Positions 20,469 through 31,429 of a stretch of DNA of 64,000 nucleotides are shown one piece after another. The notes under the pieces were generated by a model, which did not search any database, was not told the DNA's origin, and worked only from the letters and a program-made list of their open reading frames with translations. A program made the translations under genes and the position numbers. Position 1 is the stretch's first letter. Every line of letters starts with the position of its first letter. The stretch lies in assembly GCA_964019425.1 (NCBI GenBank), contig OZ025785.1, forward strand, positions 1,263,501-1,327,500. The letters run 5' to 3'. This stretch comes from Flectonema sp. DT1601 (taxonomy: Eukaryota; Euglenozoa; Diplonemea; Diplonemida; Diplonemidae).

Positions 20469-23405
20469 ATGCTCAGAACAACATTAGGGCGGAGCGTCCG
20501 CCGAATGGGTGTTCCTGCAAGGCAGCCCTTGCACACATTTGATAATTTATTTAACGGCTCTAGTGCAGAGTACTTGGATGGATTATACGAAAAGTGGTGT
20601 GAAGACCCAGCGAGTGTGAATAATGATTTAGCGATGTTTTTCGAAAAGGCTGATACAAAGGAAGGTGCTGAAGAGCTTCTTGAAGAGAATTTGAGACCAA
20701 TTTCTCAGGTAAAGGATGCCAGTGCAACTCCAAAATCAGTCCTACATGCCTTACGAGTAGGTTGGATGTTGAGACTGTGGGCAGTGAGAGGACACAGATT
20801 AGCTAATTTAGATCCCTTAAACCTTGCAGAACATGGAGACTTTCGTAAACCAGGAGTGTCAAAAGTATCTGACAGACCATTGTTCCACCCAGCTAACTTT
20901 GGATTCAAACCAGAAGACATGAGTCAAGTTGTTGATCTCGCTGTAAGTGACAAAATTGGTGGGTTCGTCGCCATGGACCAAACCCCAACCACTGTTCAAG
21001 AAATCTACGACAGATTGAAGGAAACTTACGGTGGTAAAATTGGATGGGAATACATGCACATCTACGACGCTAAAAAGCTCCTTTGGCTCCGCAAGCGTAT
21101 TGAGACTCCAAACCAGGCAAGAGTAGAGCTTGACTACAAGGAACTCCTCCACTGGTTGGGTAGGGCTCAGTACTTTGAAGAGTTTCTGAGCATTAAATTC
21201 TCAAGCATGAAGAGATTCGGTCTTGATGGAGGAGAGGTATTGATTCCCGGGTTAATTGAACTGCTTGAAAAAAGTTCCGACCTCGGAGTCGAACACGTCG
21301 TAATGGGAATGCCACACAGAGGTAGATTGAATGTGTTAGCAAACGTAGCTGGAAAGCCATTGGGTGCAATCTTTAATGAGTTCCAAGGAAAGTTGGGAGG
21401 GCTAGAATTTGGATCTGGAGATGTAAAGTACCACTTGGGATTCTCTGAGAAGCGAGAAATGAGAAACGGGAAAACACTTGGAATGTCGCTAGTCGCAAAC
21501 CCATCTCACTTAGAAGCTGTAAACCCTGTTGTTCAGGGGAAAGTCAAAGCAAAGCAATATTTTGCTAACCACGAAGACCAAGGTAAGGTATTAGGTGTTA
21601 TCATGCACGGTGATGCTGCATTCGCAGGTCAGGGAGTCTGCTTCGAATCAATGGGACTTGGAGACCTAACAGAATACGGCACTGGTGGTATTATTCACAT
21701 TATTGTAAACAATCAAATTGGATTTACTACGGACCCAGTAAGCAGCAGAAGTACTCCATATTGCAGTGACCTCGGTAAGATATTTGGAGCTCCAATTTTT
21801 CATGTAAACGCAGATGCGATTCCAGAAGTTATCAGAGTTTTTAAAATGGCTGCTGAGTGGAGAGCAAAATGGAAAACAGATGTCGTTATTGATCTCATTT
21901 GCTACCGTCGTTATGGTCACAACGAAACTGATGAACCATTATTCACTCAACCAGTTATGTACAAGAAGATTAAGGACCATCCACCTCAGGTGGAGCAGTA
22001 CACTCGCTACCTTATAGAAAATGATTTACTTGCAAAGAAAGACATCGACTCTGAAAAGAAAAAGGTTTCTGACATCTTCAAAACCGAATTTAAGAACATG
22101 GATCAATATCAACACAGAGGAAGATCACCGAGAGCTGAGTGGCTGGAATCATTCTGGGCGGGATTCAAGTCACCGCTACAGCTGGCGAGAATTAAGCCAA
22201 CAGGAATTGATGTAGAAAACCTTACAAAGATTGGTACCGAAATCACAACTTTTCCTCAAGGGTTTAACCTTCACTCGACACTAGCCAGAGTGTTTTCTCA
22301 ACGTAAGGCGAGCATCGAATCCGGGGAAGGAATTGACTGGTCTACTGCTGAATCTCTCGCTTTTGCGACTCTCTTAGCTGAGGGTAACCATGTCCGTGTG
22401 TCTGGACAAGATGTCGAACGTGGAACTTTCTCTCAGCGTCACGCTACCGTCCACGATCAATCGACTGGTGAAAGTTACCAACCCCTTGCTAATATCGCTG
22501 GTGCTACCGCCAAAGCAACAATCATTAACTCATCTCTCAGTGAGTTTGGTGTTCTTGGATTTGAAGTCGGCTACAGCAGTGAAAACCCGAACCAGCTTGT
22601 TATTTGGGAAGCGCAGTTTGGTGATTTTGCGAACACAGCTCAGGTCATTTTTGATCAATTCTTGTCATCAGGAGAAACCAAGTGGTTCCGTCAATGTGGA
22701 CTTGTTGTTAATCTTCCTCATGGTTATGACGGAGCTGGTCCAGAGCACAGTAGTGGAAGACTTGAGAGATTCTTACAGCAAACACCAGAACCAGAAGAAA
22801 ATCCAATGATTGACCCAATTGCTGCTAGACAACAGTGTTGCTGGCAGGTATGCTACCCAAGTACACCGGCAAACTACTTTCACTTGCTGAGACGTCAGAT
22901 TCACCGTGACTTTAGAAAGCCTCTTGTACTGTTCTTTGCTAAAAGTACTCTGCGTGCACCAAACGTATCATCATTGTCAGAGCTCGGTGCAGACTCGGAA
23001 TTCCAGCCTGTTATTGATGACGACAAGGTGACTGATGTCTCAAAGGTCCGAAAGATCATTTTCTGCTCTGGTCAGATTTATCATCTGTTGGATGCAAAGC
23101 GTTCAGGTGATGATGTTGCGATCGTTAGAATTGAGGAGTTGGCACCATTCCCATGGGGATGTGTTACAGAAGTACTAAAGAAGTACCCAGAATCTGCTGA
23201 TTTACAGTGGTGCCAAGAAGAACCAAAGAACATGGGAGCATGGTTGTTTGTTGAGGTCAGAATTCAAAATATCCTTTCCTCCATGGGACAGGACTCTCGC
23301 GATCTCATCTTTAACGGACGTGCCGCAGCTGCTGCACCAGCGACTGGGCACAAGAAGCTTCATGACATGGAGCATGCTACTCTATTGCAAGCAGCCTTTG
23401 CGTAA
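20469..23405 (+). CDS. OGDH: 2-oxoglutarate dehydrogenase E1 component, mitochondrial
   Basis: A 978-residue protein (human OGDH is about 1,020) in one exon. E1 catalyses thiamine-diphosphate-dependent decarboxylation of 2-oxoglutarate in the TCA cycle, passing the succinyl group to E2. The N-terminus (MLRTTLGRSVRRMG) is Arg-rich and acid-free, as in a mitochondrial targeting peptide, and leads into the family's NG.SA.Y.D.LY..W segment. Landmarks are GMPHRGRLNVLAN, HGDAAFAGQG, NNQIGFTTDP, RRYGHNETDEP, ERGTFSQRHA and LPHGYDGAGPEHSS. I start at 20469 rather than the upstream ATG at 20427, because CCAACAG just before it looks like an acceptor and the presequence begins there. An AATAAA lies at 23546-23551. 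Confidence 0.96.
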   Translation: MLRTTLGRSVRRMGVPARQPLHTFDNLFNGSSAEYLDGLYEKWCEDPASVNNDLAMFFEKADTKEGAEELLEENLRPISQVKDASATPKSVLHALRVGWMLRLWAVRGHRLANLDPLNLAEHGDFRKPGVSKVSDRPLFHPANFGFKPEDMSQVVDLAVSDKIGGFVAMDQTPTTVQEIYDRLKETYGGKIGWEYMHIYDAKKLLWLRKRIETPNQARVELDYKELLHWLGRAQYFEEFLSIKFSSMKRFGLDGGEVLIPGLIELLEKSSDLGVEHVVMGMPHRGRLNVLANVAGKPLGAIFNEFQGKLGGLEFGSGDVKYHLGFSEKREMRNGKTLGMSLVANPSHLEAVNPVVQGKVKAKQYFANHEDQGKVLGVIMHGDAAFAGQGVCFESMGLGDLTEYGTGGIIHIIVNNQIGFTTDPVSSRSTPYCSDLGKIFGAPIFHVNADAIPEVIRVFKMAAEWRAKWKTDVVIDLICYRRYGHNETDEPLFTQPVMYKKIKDHPPQVEQYTRYLIENDLLAKKDIDSEKKKVSDIFKTEFKNMDQYQHRGRSPRAEWLESFWAGFKSPLQLARIKPTGIDVENLTKIGTEITTFPQGFNLHSTLARVFSQRKASIESGEGIDWSTAESLAFATLLAEGNHVRVSGQDVERGTFSQRHATVHDQSTGESYQPLANIAGATAKATIINSSLSEFGVLGFEVGYSSENPNQLVIWEAQFGDFANTAQVIFDQFLSSGETKWFRQCGLVVNLPHGYDGAGPEHSSGRLERFLQQTPEPEENPMIDPIAARQQCCWQVCYPSTPANYFHLLRRQIHRDFRKPLVLFFAKSTLRAPNVSSLSELGADSEFQPVIDDDKVTDVSKVRKIIFCSGQIYHLLDAKRSGDDVAIVRIEELAPFPWGCVTEVLKKYPESADLQWCQEEPKNMGAWLFVEVRIQNILSSMGQDSRDLIFNGRAAAAAPATGHKKLHDMEHATLLQAAFA

Positions 23406-24845
23406 GTGCTCCGTAACTTGTTAAGCTATACGAACCAATCAGACTGAAGGAGCACTTTTAGTTCTGTTCGTTATGTAGTAGGTACGTGCAGCATGCTGCA
23501 GTCTATTTCTTACAAATAAGGGAGTCAGTTCCCAATACGAAAAGCAATAAACGTTTTTAACCTGTCGATACTGAAAACGTTAGCGGTACCCTGAGTAGGT
23601 ATCTTATTTCTTAACTCGGTAATGTCTTCCGTGCATTCTTTTTATTGTATTTGTTGCCTCTAATTCGTCCCAAGGTTTCTCCTGGTCTCTATTTTGAGTT
23701 GTATGAAACCCTCTTTATGAGGAGGGGAAGTGTTTCATCCCATACCACGTCGGTGGCGTCGCGTTTGAGTTCGCAGTGGTGAGTGTGCCGTCTTCCCACC
23801 CGTTACGTTATTTTTTTTACACTGGTTCTTAGTGATTGCAACAAGCTGTATAATCATGACAACGGCTGACTAGCCCGAGTTGGGCGTTTTATACTGAGCA
23901 TCTGTAACAACAATTCATTTTCTTACTCTATCATGACTTGTATTAGTGTATGAGAACGAAAAATAAAAAAATAAAAAAAAAAAAATTCGCTACTCCCTCC
24001 ATACCTTTTTTTTTTTTTTTGAAGAATTCCTGTCGAATTAAGTGTAGACTGGCTAACTTTTTTTTTTTTTTTTTTTTGTAAGAACCCTCTCACCATAGAG
24101 GTTCACGTTGTTCTAGTTTTTATTTTATTTTTTGTCGTGATATATACGCACCGGTGTGACTTCAACGTTCTGTTGTTCATTCACGCTAATAAACTTTTTT
24201 TTCCCTTGGTGGTTGCTTGCCGTTCTGCGGCAACATTATAAATTAAATAACTTGAAGCTGCTGCGATACAGTATTCTCTTTTCTTTTTTTTTTTTTTTTT
24301 TTTTTTGTATTTTTTTTAAAAATTGATTCACGTTGTTGACTGAGAGCCATTTTTTTTTCAATATTTAGCTGGTGGCATTAAAATACTGTAATAGACGGGA
24401 AAGGTTAGCCTGAATGCCTAGGAAGCTAGTCGTTCTAGAGGCGTCGTCTTACAGCTAAATATGTCAATTATGGAGTATCAGCTTCCTTGAAGAGATTAAC
24501 CTGAAGAAGAAGAAGAAAAAAAAAAAAAGAAGAAGAAAAGGTGAAATGTGGAGAAATAAAAAAAAATTTAAAAAAAAAAAAAAAACGAGCCCGCAACCAG
24601 TAGCAGGCTAAATAAACAAAGTGAATACATAAAAAAAAAGATAGTCAGCCGTCCTGTTTTTTTTTTTTTTTTCCATGTTTTTTGCAGCTGTTTATTTCTC
24701 ATTGTTTTATATCAGCAGTTCCATTACTTCATTGTAGACACGACATGCGACCTGACACAGAAGAGGTCCCGAGGGACTCAGTAGTTGTGCTATTCCGTAT
24801 GTGAATTATATTACTATTCACCAGAACTTCTTCTCAACAATAAAA
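23406..24845. other. OGDH 3' UTR and T-rich spacer
   Basis: Contains the OGDH poly(A) signal, an imperfect inverted repeat near 23702-23740 (TGAAAC...GTTTCA), many T runs of 14-20 nt, and an AAG-rich tract near 24505. No gene seen. Confidence 0.5.
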
Positions 24846-25337
24846 ATGAAGAGAACGCGTTCCGTAACTGTACCTCCACCAGGAGAAGACTCTGTACCAA
24901 ATGTGATTCACCTCGAGAAAGATGATAACGGGGAAGATAACTACACATTCAGTTTGGGATTCCTACACTGCAAGGTAAAGTACCAATGTATAGCAAAGAT
25001 GAATATACAGGGATGGGTTGATGATGCTGAAGAAATAACCTGTGAAGCACCATGTAAAGAGATTACAGTCAACAACACTAAGCAGGAAATTGATGAGCTT
25101 GGTCGCAAGTTTTGTACTGTTGTTGCGGGAGTCTGTGTACAGGAGGAAGGTCCTGTTGGGTTCAGTTTGCGGCTCGTCTCAAAGGATGGAACAAGCAAGA
25201 TCCTCCACCTTAAAATGCAAGTACTTGGTGATAATCAGGGGCATCCAGCACTGAGATGTGGCGTCACTAGACTGGAACTTCCGCACCCTCCAACCCACCC
25301 AGACTTGTGTTATGTGAGTGAAGATGACACAAAATAA
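24846..25337 (+). CDS. ADISSP/C20orf27 (UPF0687)-like protein
   Basis: A 163-residue single-exon protein; the human ADISSP protein is about 174. The pattern resembles that family: an N-terminal acidic-His segment (VIHLEKDD), YTFSLGFLHCKVKY corresponding to the FLVKVGFLKILHRY region, and a C-terminal strand ending GHPALRCGVTRLE against HHGTPMLLDGVKCVG. The fold is expected to be an all-beta sandwich. It has no signal peptide. The family's cellular role outside vertebrates is unclear. The upstream in-frame ATG (24801) is rejected because TTCACCAG lies between it and 24846. The identification rests on remembered family features and should be treated as probable. Confidence 0.55.
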   Translation: MKRTRSVTVPPPGEDSVPNVIHLEKDDNGEDNYTFSLGFLHCKVKYQCIAKMNIQGWVDDAEEITCEAPCKEITVNNTKQEIDELGRKFCTVVAGVCVQEEGPVGFSLRLVSKDGTSKILHLKMQVLGDNQGHPALRCGVTRLELPHPPTHPDLCYVSEDDTK

Positions 25338-25945
25338 CACTACATCGGATTCATCTGTAGTATATCCAATTCGCTTCATTTAGCACGCGTGAAAAAAAAA
25401 GCGAAGATGTATAAACGCTTTTTGACTCCAGAGTAGGTTCCTCCTCATCCTGCTTTCCGTCATTGATGAGTTCGTATTCCGTTGTCTGGATTAGTTTACT
25501 TGCCCTCCCCTATTGTTGACATTAACAGCATTAACAGTTTTTTAAGGTTTTTTGAATTTCGAAAAAAAATTGCTTTTTTTTTTTTTTTTTTTTTGACCTT
25601 TTTGGTTTTTGGTAAGTCTTCGGAGTCTTTGACACCTCTTAGGAACGCGGCGAACTTGACTACCTGAAAAAAAGACCCAAAAAACCTTGGTCGCTTGGTC
25701 TGGTTCGGTGCATGTAGTTTACACTCAGGTACTCTACCTTGACGCTACTGTATCGATGGAATGAAATACTGAATTTACGAAAGTGTTTACTGTAATATAA
25801 TAATCACGGCTCTGCGCATTGTTTTTCGCTATCCCCACTGTTTTGGAGAAATTGTATGACAAAAAAGAGTGCAGTGACACATAAAATTATTAGGGTCCTA
25901 TTCAGCTTATTGTACTTTATAACCAGAAAACTCACAACATTGAAG
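25338..25945. other. Spacer
   Basis: AT-rich, with a T run near 25577. No gene seen. Confidence 0.5.
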
Positions 25946-27394
25946 ATGAACGGACATCAGATTGATGTCTCGCCATTAGTGGGACAGGTTAGACAGACGC
26001 GCAGGGTACCTACAGCTGGATCCCCAGGAGTTGATGAGGCTAGAACCAGAGCCATGGCAAGAGCGACATCGTACCGCAGCAAACAGAGATCCATGTCACT
26101 TCCATTGGAAAGAATGTCTTCCAGGAAATCCGTCAGCAGCATCACTGCAATCAAGACACCTCGTGATGGATTAACAACTCCTAGAAAGATCCAAGAAGAG
26201 AATTCCTTTACACCGGTATGCTGTCATATCCTCGTCAGAGCTACCCGTCCATTACCAAATAAACAATACCAATAACAACACAGGGATCATCAACTCAAGA
26301 TCGTGTAAAGCAGGCCATGGAGCGGGCAGCAAGGCGCACAAGAGCAAAGGTGCCGTTGGCTGTGGGAAGTGAATTTAGAAGGTATGTAGGAAACAAATTT
26401 TACTGAGATACTTTCACAGCTTTAAGCACGGTATAATACTAACGTAAATACAGAAGTCAAAGCATGCCCAGCAGTATCGGAAGCTCACCGTCACGGACGT
26501 CATCCCACAGAAGCTCCAGCAGAGATCCTCGTCTCCGACGAGTTAACACACTGCGCAGAAAACTCTACGGGGTTCTGACTGAATTAGAGGACTTAGAGAA
26601 GGTGACTTGTATGTGCCGTAGAAGGCCGTGTTGTCTTGTTATCACATTGTTGGTTTGTTGTTGTTATAAGTAATTAAAAATATAAAACAGCTGGTGCGTT
26701 GACACCGTCATCCCGCTTGTCTGCTGGATGGGAACTTGCACTGAAGGAGGGTCAGCGAAAGGAGGAGTATTTGCAGTCATTGTTAAACCAGAGCCTGGAA
26801 GAAATAAAGATTCACAGGATTGCAAGGGAAAAAGCAGAAGAAGAGCTGAGCAGACTCCGTATCCTGGGTAAGACCTCCCTAGATGTGGAGCTGAGGGAGG
26901 AGCTTGAAAGTGCTGGATGCCTATACCCTGATCCACCTGAAGACGCTCTCTCACAGATGAGAGGTGAAATAATCCGATTGCGGACTGAAAACGACGGTCT
27001 CAAAATGAAAGTTGAGGTTCTTCAGGAGAGAACTCCTACAAAGTTTCACACACTCCCTTTGAAAAGCAGAGATGGTCTTAAAAGACTAGAGTTAGAGGGT
27101 CGATGTGTGGCGTTGGAGCAGATGGTTAAGAGTCAGGAACTTACCCGCTCACAACACCTCCTTCCACACAACGTCAGAACCATTCTTCTCAACAACGAAG
27201 TCGGGTCCGCTCAACAGGAGCAGATCATGAGTGATATTCATGACTTTATTCAGGAACAGAGTACTGGGAATGGTAGCGTTCTCGGCTCACCGACTAGCAT
27301 CTCCCCAACCACAATGTCGCCAGCTATGAAGGAGCGAACAATTTATAGTGTAATTAAACCGCCATCCACGAGCCCTCCAAATAGCGCGCCGTGA
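25946..27394 (+). CDS. Coiled-coil protein of unknown function (4 exons)
   Basis: Not recognised. By donor, acceptor and phase I place exons at 25946-26215, 26284-26381, 26454-26608 and 26691-27394, giving 408 residues. Donors are GTATGC, GTATGT and GTATGT, acceptors all end ACAG, and a yeast-like TACTAAC lies near 26437. The N-terminal ~180 residues are Ser/Arg-rich, suggesting disorder and phosphorylation. Residues from about 185 to 330 form heptad-rich helices (for example EIKIHRIAREKAEEELSRL and QMRGEIIRLRTEN), and the tail is Ser/Pro-rich with SPT repeats. The second coiled coil covers RDGLKRLELEGRCVALEQMV. The last codons (CGCC-GTGAGT) could also be read as a donor, so a further exon is possible. 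Confidence 0.65.
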
Positions 27395-29088
27395 GTGATA
27401 TCTAATGCGAGCTAATGGCGTTGCATCAGTCAGTAGAATGTGTTGACAAAGTTGTGGAGTGAAGCAGTTTGACATGTGTTGTTAGTATCGATCCCTTTCC
27501 CGTTCCCTTTCCGTAAGATGGTCTCCAGTTTGGCTGTATTATCTGATTACCTTTTTTTATTTTCTTAGTCGTCTCATTCCCTAAGTCCCTTCACCTCCCC
27601 CAACTTTTTCTTTCTCTTACAATTACTTACTGTAAGAACCAAAAGAAACTTGGCGGCACGCGTAAACTATTTCTTAATATCCTATCTGGTTTACACAAAC
27701 GAAACATCATCAGTGTTCGAAATCAGATATCCTAACGCTTTCGAGCGATACAATTGGAGTAAGTTGAATTTTTAACTTTTCTTGTTGGTGTGGTCGGTAT
27801 ATTTTGATTTTTTTTTCCCCTCCCAATTTTAGCCAAGTTTTAAGTTGCTATCTAATTACAGTATCAAGTTCCTAGCTGGGTTCTGTTGGTAGGTGACATA
27901 AACAGACGATCAGCCGCATCCTTTCTCTTATAATGACCTGGTTAACATTCGCAGTAATCCTCTTTTATTTTTTCCAATTAGTAAAAAACATAAACAAAAC
28001 AAAAAGGGGGGATTTGATTGTGCGGTTCACATTCAAACAATACGTGGTTGGGACGGGGGGGAAAGAAGGATGAAAAGTTCTCTTCGCCTTTAGTTCTTGA
28101 AAAATGATCCGAATTGCGTGACCAGAGAGTCAGCGAATACCATATTTATATTTTTTTTTCTTCCTTTTTCTTCTTCCCCTTGTTCTTGTTTCTTCCCAAT
28201 CGGTCACTTGGGGGAGTTTTTTTTAATGCACGTGTTGCATCTTACCAATTATCAACATTATGCACACGAAATTGTACATAATTTTCGCAGGCAATAATCG
28301 ATGAGGAATCGGTGTTGTGTGTAGTCAATTACATCACTTCGATAGTGCTGTTTTTCAAAAAAACTGAAATAAAAATCCAATTCCGTTGCGAACGAAATAG
28401 TTAGAATTAGTTGTTATGGAAGTAACGTCTTTCACTCTTTCTCCAAAAAAAGAAATATTTGAGAAATGAACGGCAGGACAAAGCCAAGCTGGTTGGGAGT
28501 AAGTTGCATGATCAAAGTATCATCTTCGTAACTCCTTTTACAAAATAAAATAAAAAAAAGTAGTTCACTGTAGCAATTGCGCTATCACAGAAGTCCTAAT
28601 CAGTCTCTTCTATTTATGTTTGGCACGCCAACACCTTTTTTCCTTCACTTCAGTATTCCAAGAGTTGTTGTTGTTGTTGTTTTTTTTTTTTTTTTGTCAC
28701 TGAGTTACATTGTGATGTAGCGAAATGCGACCTTGATTTCATTTTATATGTTTAGGCACTTGATTGTTCTCGATTTGGTGTCGTTTTACGAGACTGGTAG
28801 AAACAAAAGACGGTCGGAAAGAAACCAAAGAAGAAAGAAAGAAAAAAACTACTGAAAAAGAGATGATGGGATATGTGGAAGTAGCGTTTTCGGATGTGTC
28901 CGTTAACAAAAAAAAGAAGAATAAGTGTACTGTGTTACTGGTTCTTTGTTGTACTCAGATTTTGTGACTTTTTGATCAACTAATTGTTGGGAAGTAATAT
29001 TTTATTGTTTCCTCCTCTACAGTCTACCAATAAGATGAGAAGACGTTGATTATTTATATTCCTTCCCTCAGCTAAATGTAATTACAAC
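27395..29088. other. AT-rich spacer
   Basis: Short frames only, such as a phenylalanine-rich one at 28097 that follows T runs. A GTT microsatellite lies near 28665, before a T run. No gene recognised. Confidence 0.5.
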
Positions 29089-30882
29089 ATGACACGTATA
29101 AGAACCCGTGTTGTTCTTCCGTTTTTTGTCATTCTGTCAGGAGTTGTGTTGTATTTGTCGCTCAATATTTCACTTGGCAGTGACGTGGAAGAAGTGAAGG
29201 TATCCTTTTCACCAATTCCCACCCAAGAATCGAAATCTGTGAAAGTCACCAGCGCGGTTGTGGAAAGTGTCTTGAAGACTACTGACAATCAAACATCCAT
29301 ACAACGGTTAAAGAGAGAAGAAGCAGTTTATTTGCAAGCGGAATTAGCTGGGGGATTGAACAACCAGCGAATATGTCTTGCGAATGCCATAGCGCTGGCG
29401 TACCTGTTAGACCTGAAGTTGCTAAAGCCAACAGGTTTGGGTCCGTTCTCTGAAGTGACGGGTTCGAAACAGTTAGAACAAAAATCGGTTGACATAAACG
29501 AGTACTTTGATCTGTCACTCCTCGACCTTTCAGTAACCAATACTGGACTTATTAAAATGCTTCCATCACTTCCTCATGGCACTAAGAAGATCAAAGCACA
29601 CTTCAAGAGTGGTTCGCATTTGCCACATGAACTCGTATCACAGATTTCTGATTTAGTGTTGTCAAAAAAAGCCAATTATTTGAAGCTGAAATGTCAATTT
29701 TCTGTCGATTGGCTGTCAAGCCCACAAGCCATTCAACATGTAGCAACTGAAGTGATGAACAAGATACGACCTGCCAAGAAGATTAAAGAGGTTGCTGAGG
29801 GTATAATACAGAAATTACCGGACCAATACATTGCTTTACATGTGCGAGCTGAGCCTGATTGGGTTGTGCTTCGTGCCGCAGCATTCGAAAGGATTTCGGC
29901 AAACTTTGACAAAGACTCTGTCACAGAGGGTGAAATTACGGCAGCTCTCCTCTCGGCCAAGTCCATTCTTGTTCCACCTTTCCACAACACAACAATCTAC
30001 ATTGCTGGGGGAACCCCTTGTGATGACTACTTGTTGTACTCAGTAGCTACAAAGCTATCATTACTGCCAAATGTGTTTTGTGGAACGCGGAAAAAAACAA
30101 CCGGAATAGAACTTACGCGTCTTTCAAAGGGAAAAGCAAACAACCTACAGATGCGCAGGGGCGACATGTCATACATCAAAGGATACGTTGACCAGTTAAT
30201 AGCTGAAAGAAGTAGCATTTTTATTGGCCGAAAAGAGTCTTCTTGGGCTGCCATGGTTGCATATGTGAGACGAATGCAGATGGGGTTTTTACAACCGAGT
30301 ACGTTGTATTTACCAGACTACGAAAGGCGGATAAAGAAAAGGGAAGGGTCAGGGGACCTCGACATAAAATGTTTTAACTTTAAGTGCGTCCCTGAAGAGA
30401 CTCCATTCAATGTAAAAAATAGCTATTTTGCTGTTGATATGATGTTGGAGGTTGTGGGTACTGAGAGTGCTCGTTTTGAAGATGTTTTTAAATGTCTGAG
30501 TCAGACATCTCTTAAAGTGTGGCCAGGTATTATGGATAACTCTAACTGCCCTGTGCGACAGTTTCTTTCCTGGTTTGACTCGCGCATACTTCCTTTTCCA
30601 ATTCACGTTACAATCCAAAAGACATCTCATGATGCCGATACTGGGTGGGTTCACTCCTGGATTCCTTCATTTGTTCATTCACAATTAAACATAACTTCGT
30701 TCCTGGATTCTGTTCTTCCTCCTCCAAGAGGAATCTGGATCTACGTAGGTTCGTTAAAATTTTTACACACTCTCTCTGTGTTACCAACAGAAGCTTTTGT
30801 TGAATGTCAAAAGTGCGTTGAGGATATTCGGAAACTGCGTATTCATGGAGTTTATGCACATATGATTTCTCCAAGAACTTAA
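29089..30882 (+). CDS. O-fucosyltransferase-superfamily glycosyltransferase, type II membrane protein
   Basis: 597 residues in one exon. A signal anchor (VVLPFFVILSGVVLYLSL, about residues 7-24) suggests a Golgi/ER type II protein. The catalytic region opens with AELAGGLNNQR, the motif that binds the donor in GDP-fucose O-fucosyltransferases. It continues with IALHVRAEPDW (the H.R.E. signature) and a C-terminal Rossmann segment (TTIYIAGGTPCDDYLL, then SSIFIGRKESSW) equivalent to motif III. The likely reaction is fucose transfer from GDP-Fuc to a protein or glycan; the acceptor cannot be told. After about 400 the protein has an additional ~200-residue domain without a match that I recognise. 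Two other members of this superfamily lie at 42979 and 50389. Confidence 0.75.
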   Translation: MTRIRTRVVLPFFVILSGVVLYLSLNISLGSDVEEVKVSFSPIPTQESKSVKVTSAVVESVLKTTDNQTSIQRLKREEAVYLQAELAGGLNNQRICLANAIALAYLLDLKLLKPTGLGPFSEVTGSKQLEQKSVDINEYFDLSLLDLSVTNTGLIKMLPSLPHGTKKIKAHFKSGSHLPHELVSQISDLVLSKKANYLKLKCQFSVDWLSSPQAIQHVATEVMNKIRPAKKIKEVAEGIIQKLPDQYIALHVRAEPDWVVLRAAAFERISANFDKDSVTEGEITAALLSAKSILVPPFHNTTIYIAGGTPCDDYLLYSVATKLSLLPNVFCGTRKKTTGIELTRLSKGKANNLQMRRGDMSYIKGYVDQLIAERSSIFIGRKESSWAAMVAYVRRMQMGFLQPSTLYLPDYERRIKKREGSGDLDIKCFNFKCVPEETPFNVKNSYFAVDMMLEVVGTESARFEDVFKCLSQTSLKVWPGIMDNSNCPVRQFLSWFDSRILPFPIHVTIQKTSHDADTGWVHSWIPSFVHSQLNITSFLDSVLPPPRGIWIYVGSLKFLHTLSVLPTEAFVECQKCVEDIRKLRIHGVYAHMISPRT

Positions 30883-31429
30883 TTCTGAAGTTCGTACATC
30901 ATCTGTGAAAACCACAGCTGCTGTCCAAAACAGTTAAGAATTTTGATCCAACTTGTCACCGCAATCACTGTGTTGTTTAGCCAGGGTCAGCCACTTTATT
31001 TTTGATTTGTTTGTTTCTTTTTTTAAAGCGAAACTTAATTATCACTTTTTACTTAACAGCGAAGATGACATTATCGGAACCCCCAGCGGCATTAATCTCA
31101 ATAGGTTGGACTAAATTGTGCAACAAAAAAAAAAGAAAGTCTGTTTGAAAAAATATGTTTTGCACGTTCCTCAATCTCATCATACTCCAAGCCATTCATT
31201 ATTACATTTCGTAGGTTACTCAGGCGAGTTAAAATGCAACTCTCGGTTACGTTCCCAGAGACGTTGTTTTCACAGCTTCTGGAGAGTCGCTCGTGAAGGA
31301 TGCATTGCAGGTTGCAGCTGACGAGTGGGGTACCGATACTGACTTTCTTGAGCTTTCACTCGCAGGATCGCTGCTTCGAGGTAGTCGACTGGTGTCGTAC
31401 GGAGTGGAGGACGGTTCGCTGTTGTTGGA
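30883..31429 (+). other. Spacer containing a ubiquitin-like coding segment out of frame with the next gene
   Basis: From about 31234 the sequence reads MQLSVTF in one frame and, from about 31257 to 31430, RDVVFTASGESLVKDALQVA... ELSLAGSLLRGSRLVSYG in the next. Together these have the strand/helix/strand pattern of a ubiquitin-like fold. The CaMKK-like gene then opens in the third frame. See the finding on this region. Confidence 0.4.

Noticed and set aside
26601-26606. Donor AAG-GTGACT for the third intron of the coiled-coil gene
   Set aside because: It would put the next exon out of frame; GTATGT seven bases on gives the right phase and matches the local consensus.
28097-28297. 66-codon frame
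   Set aside because: It is driven by T runs, with no splice or homology support.
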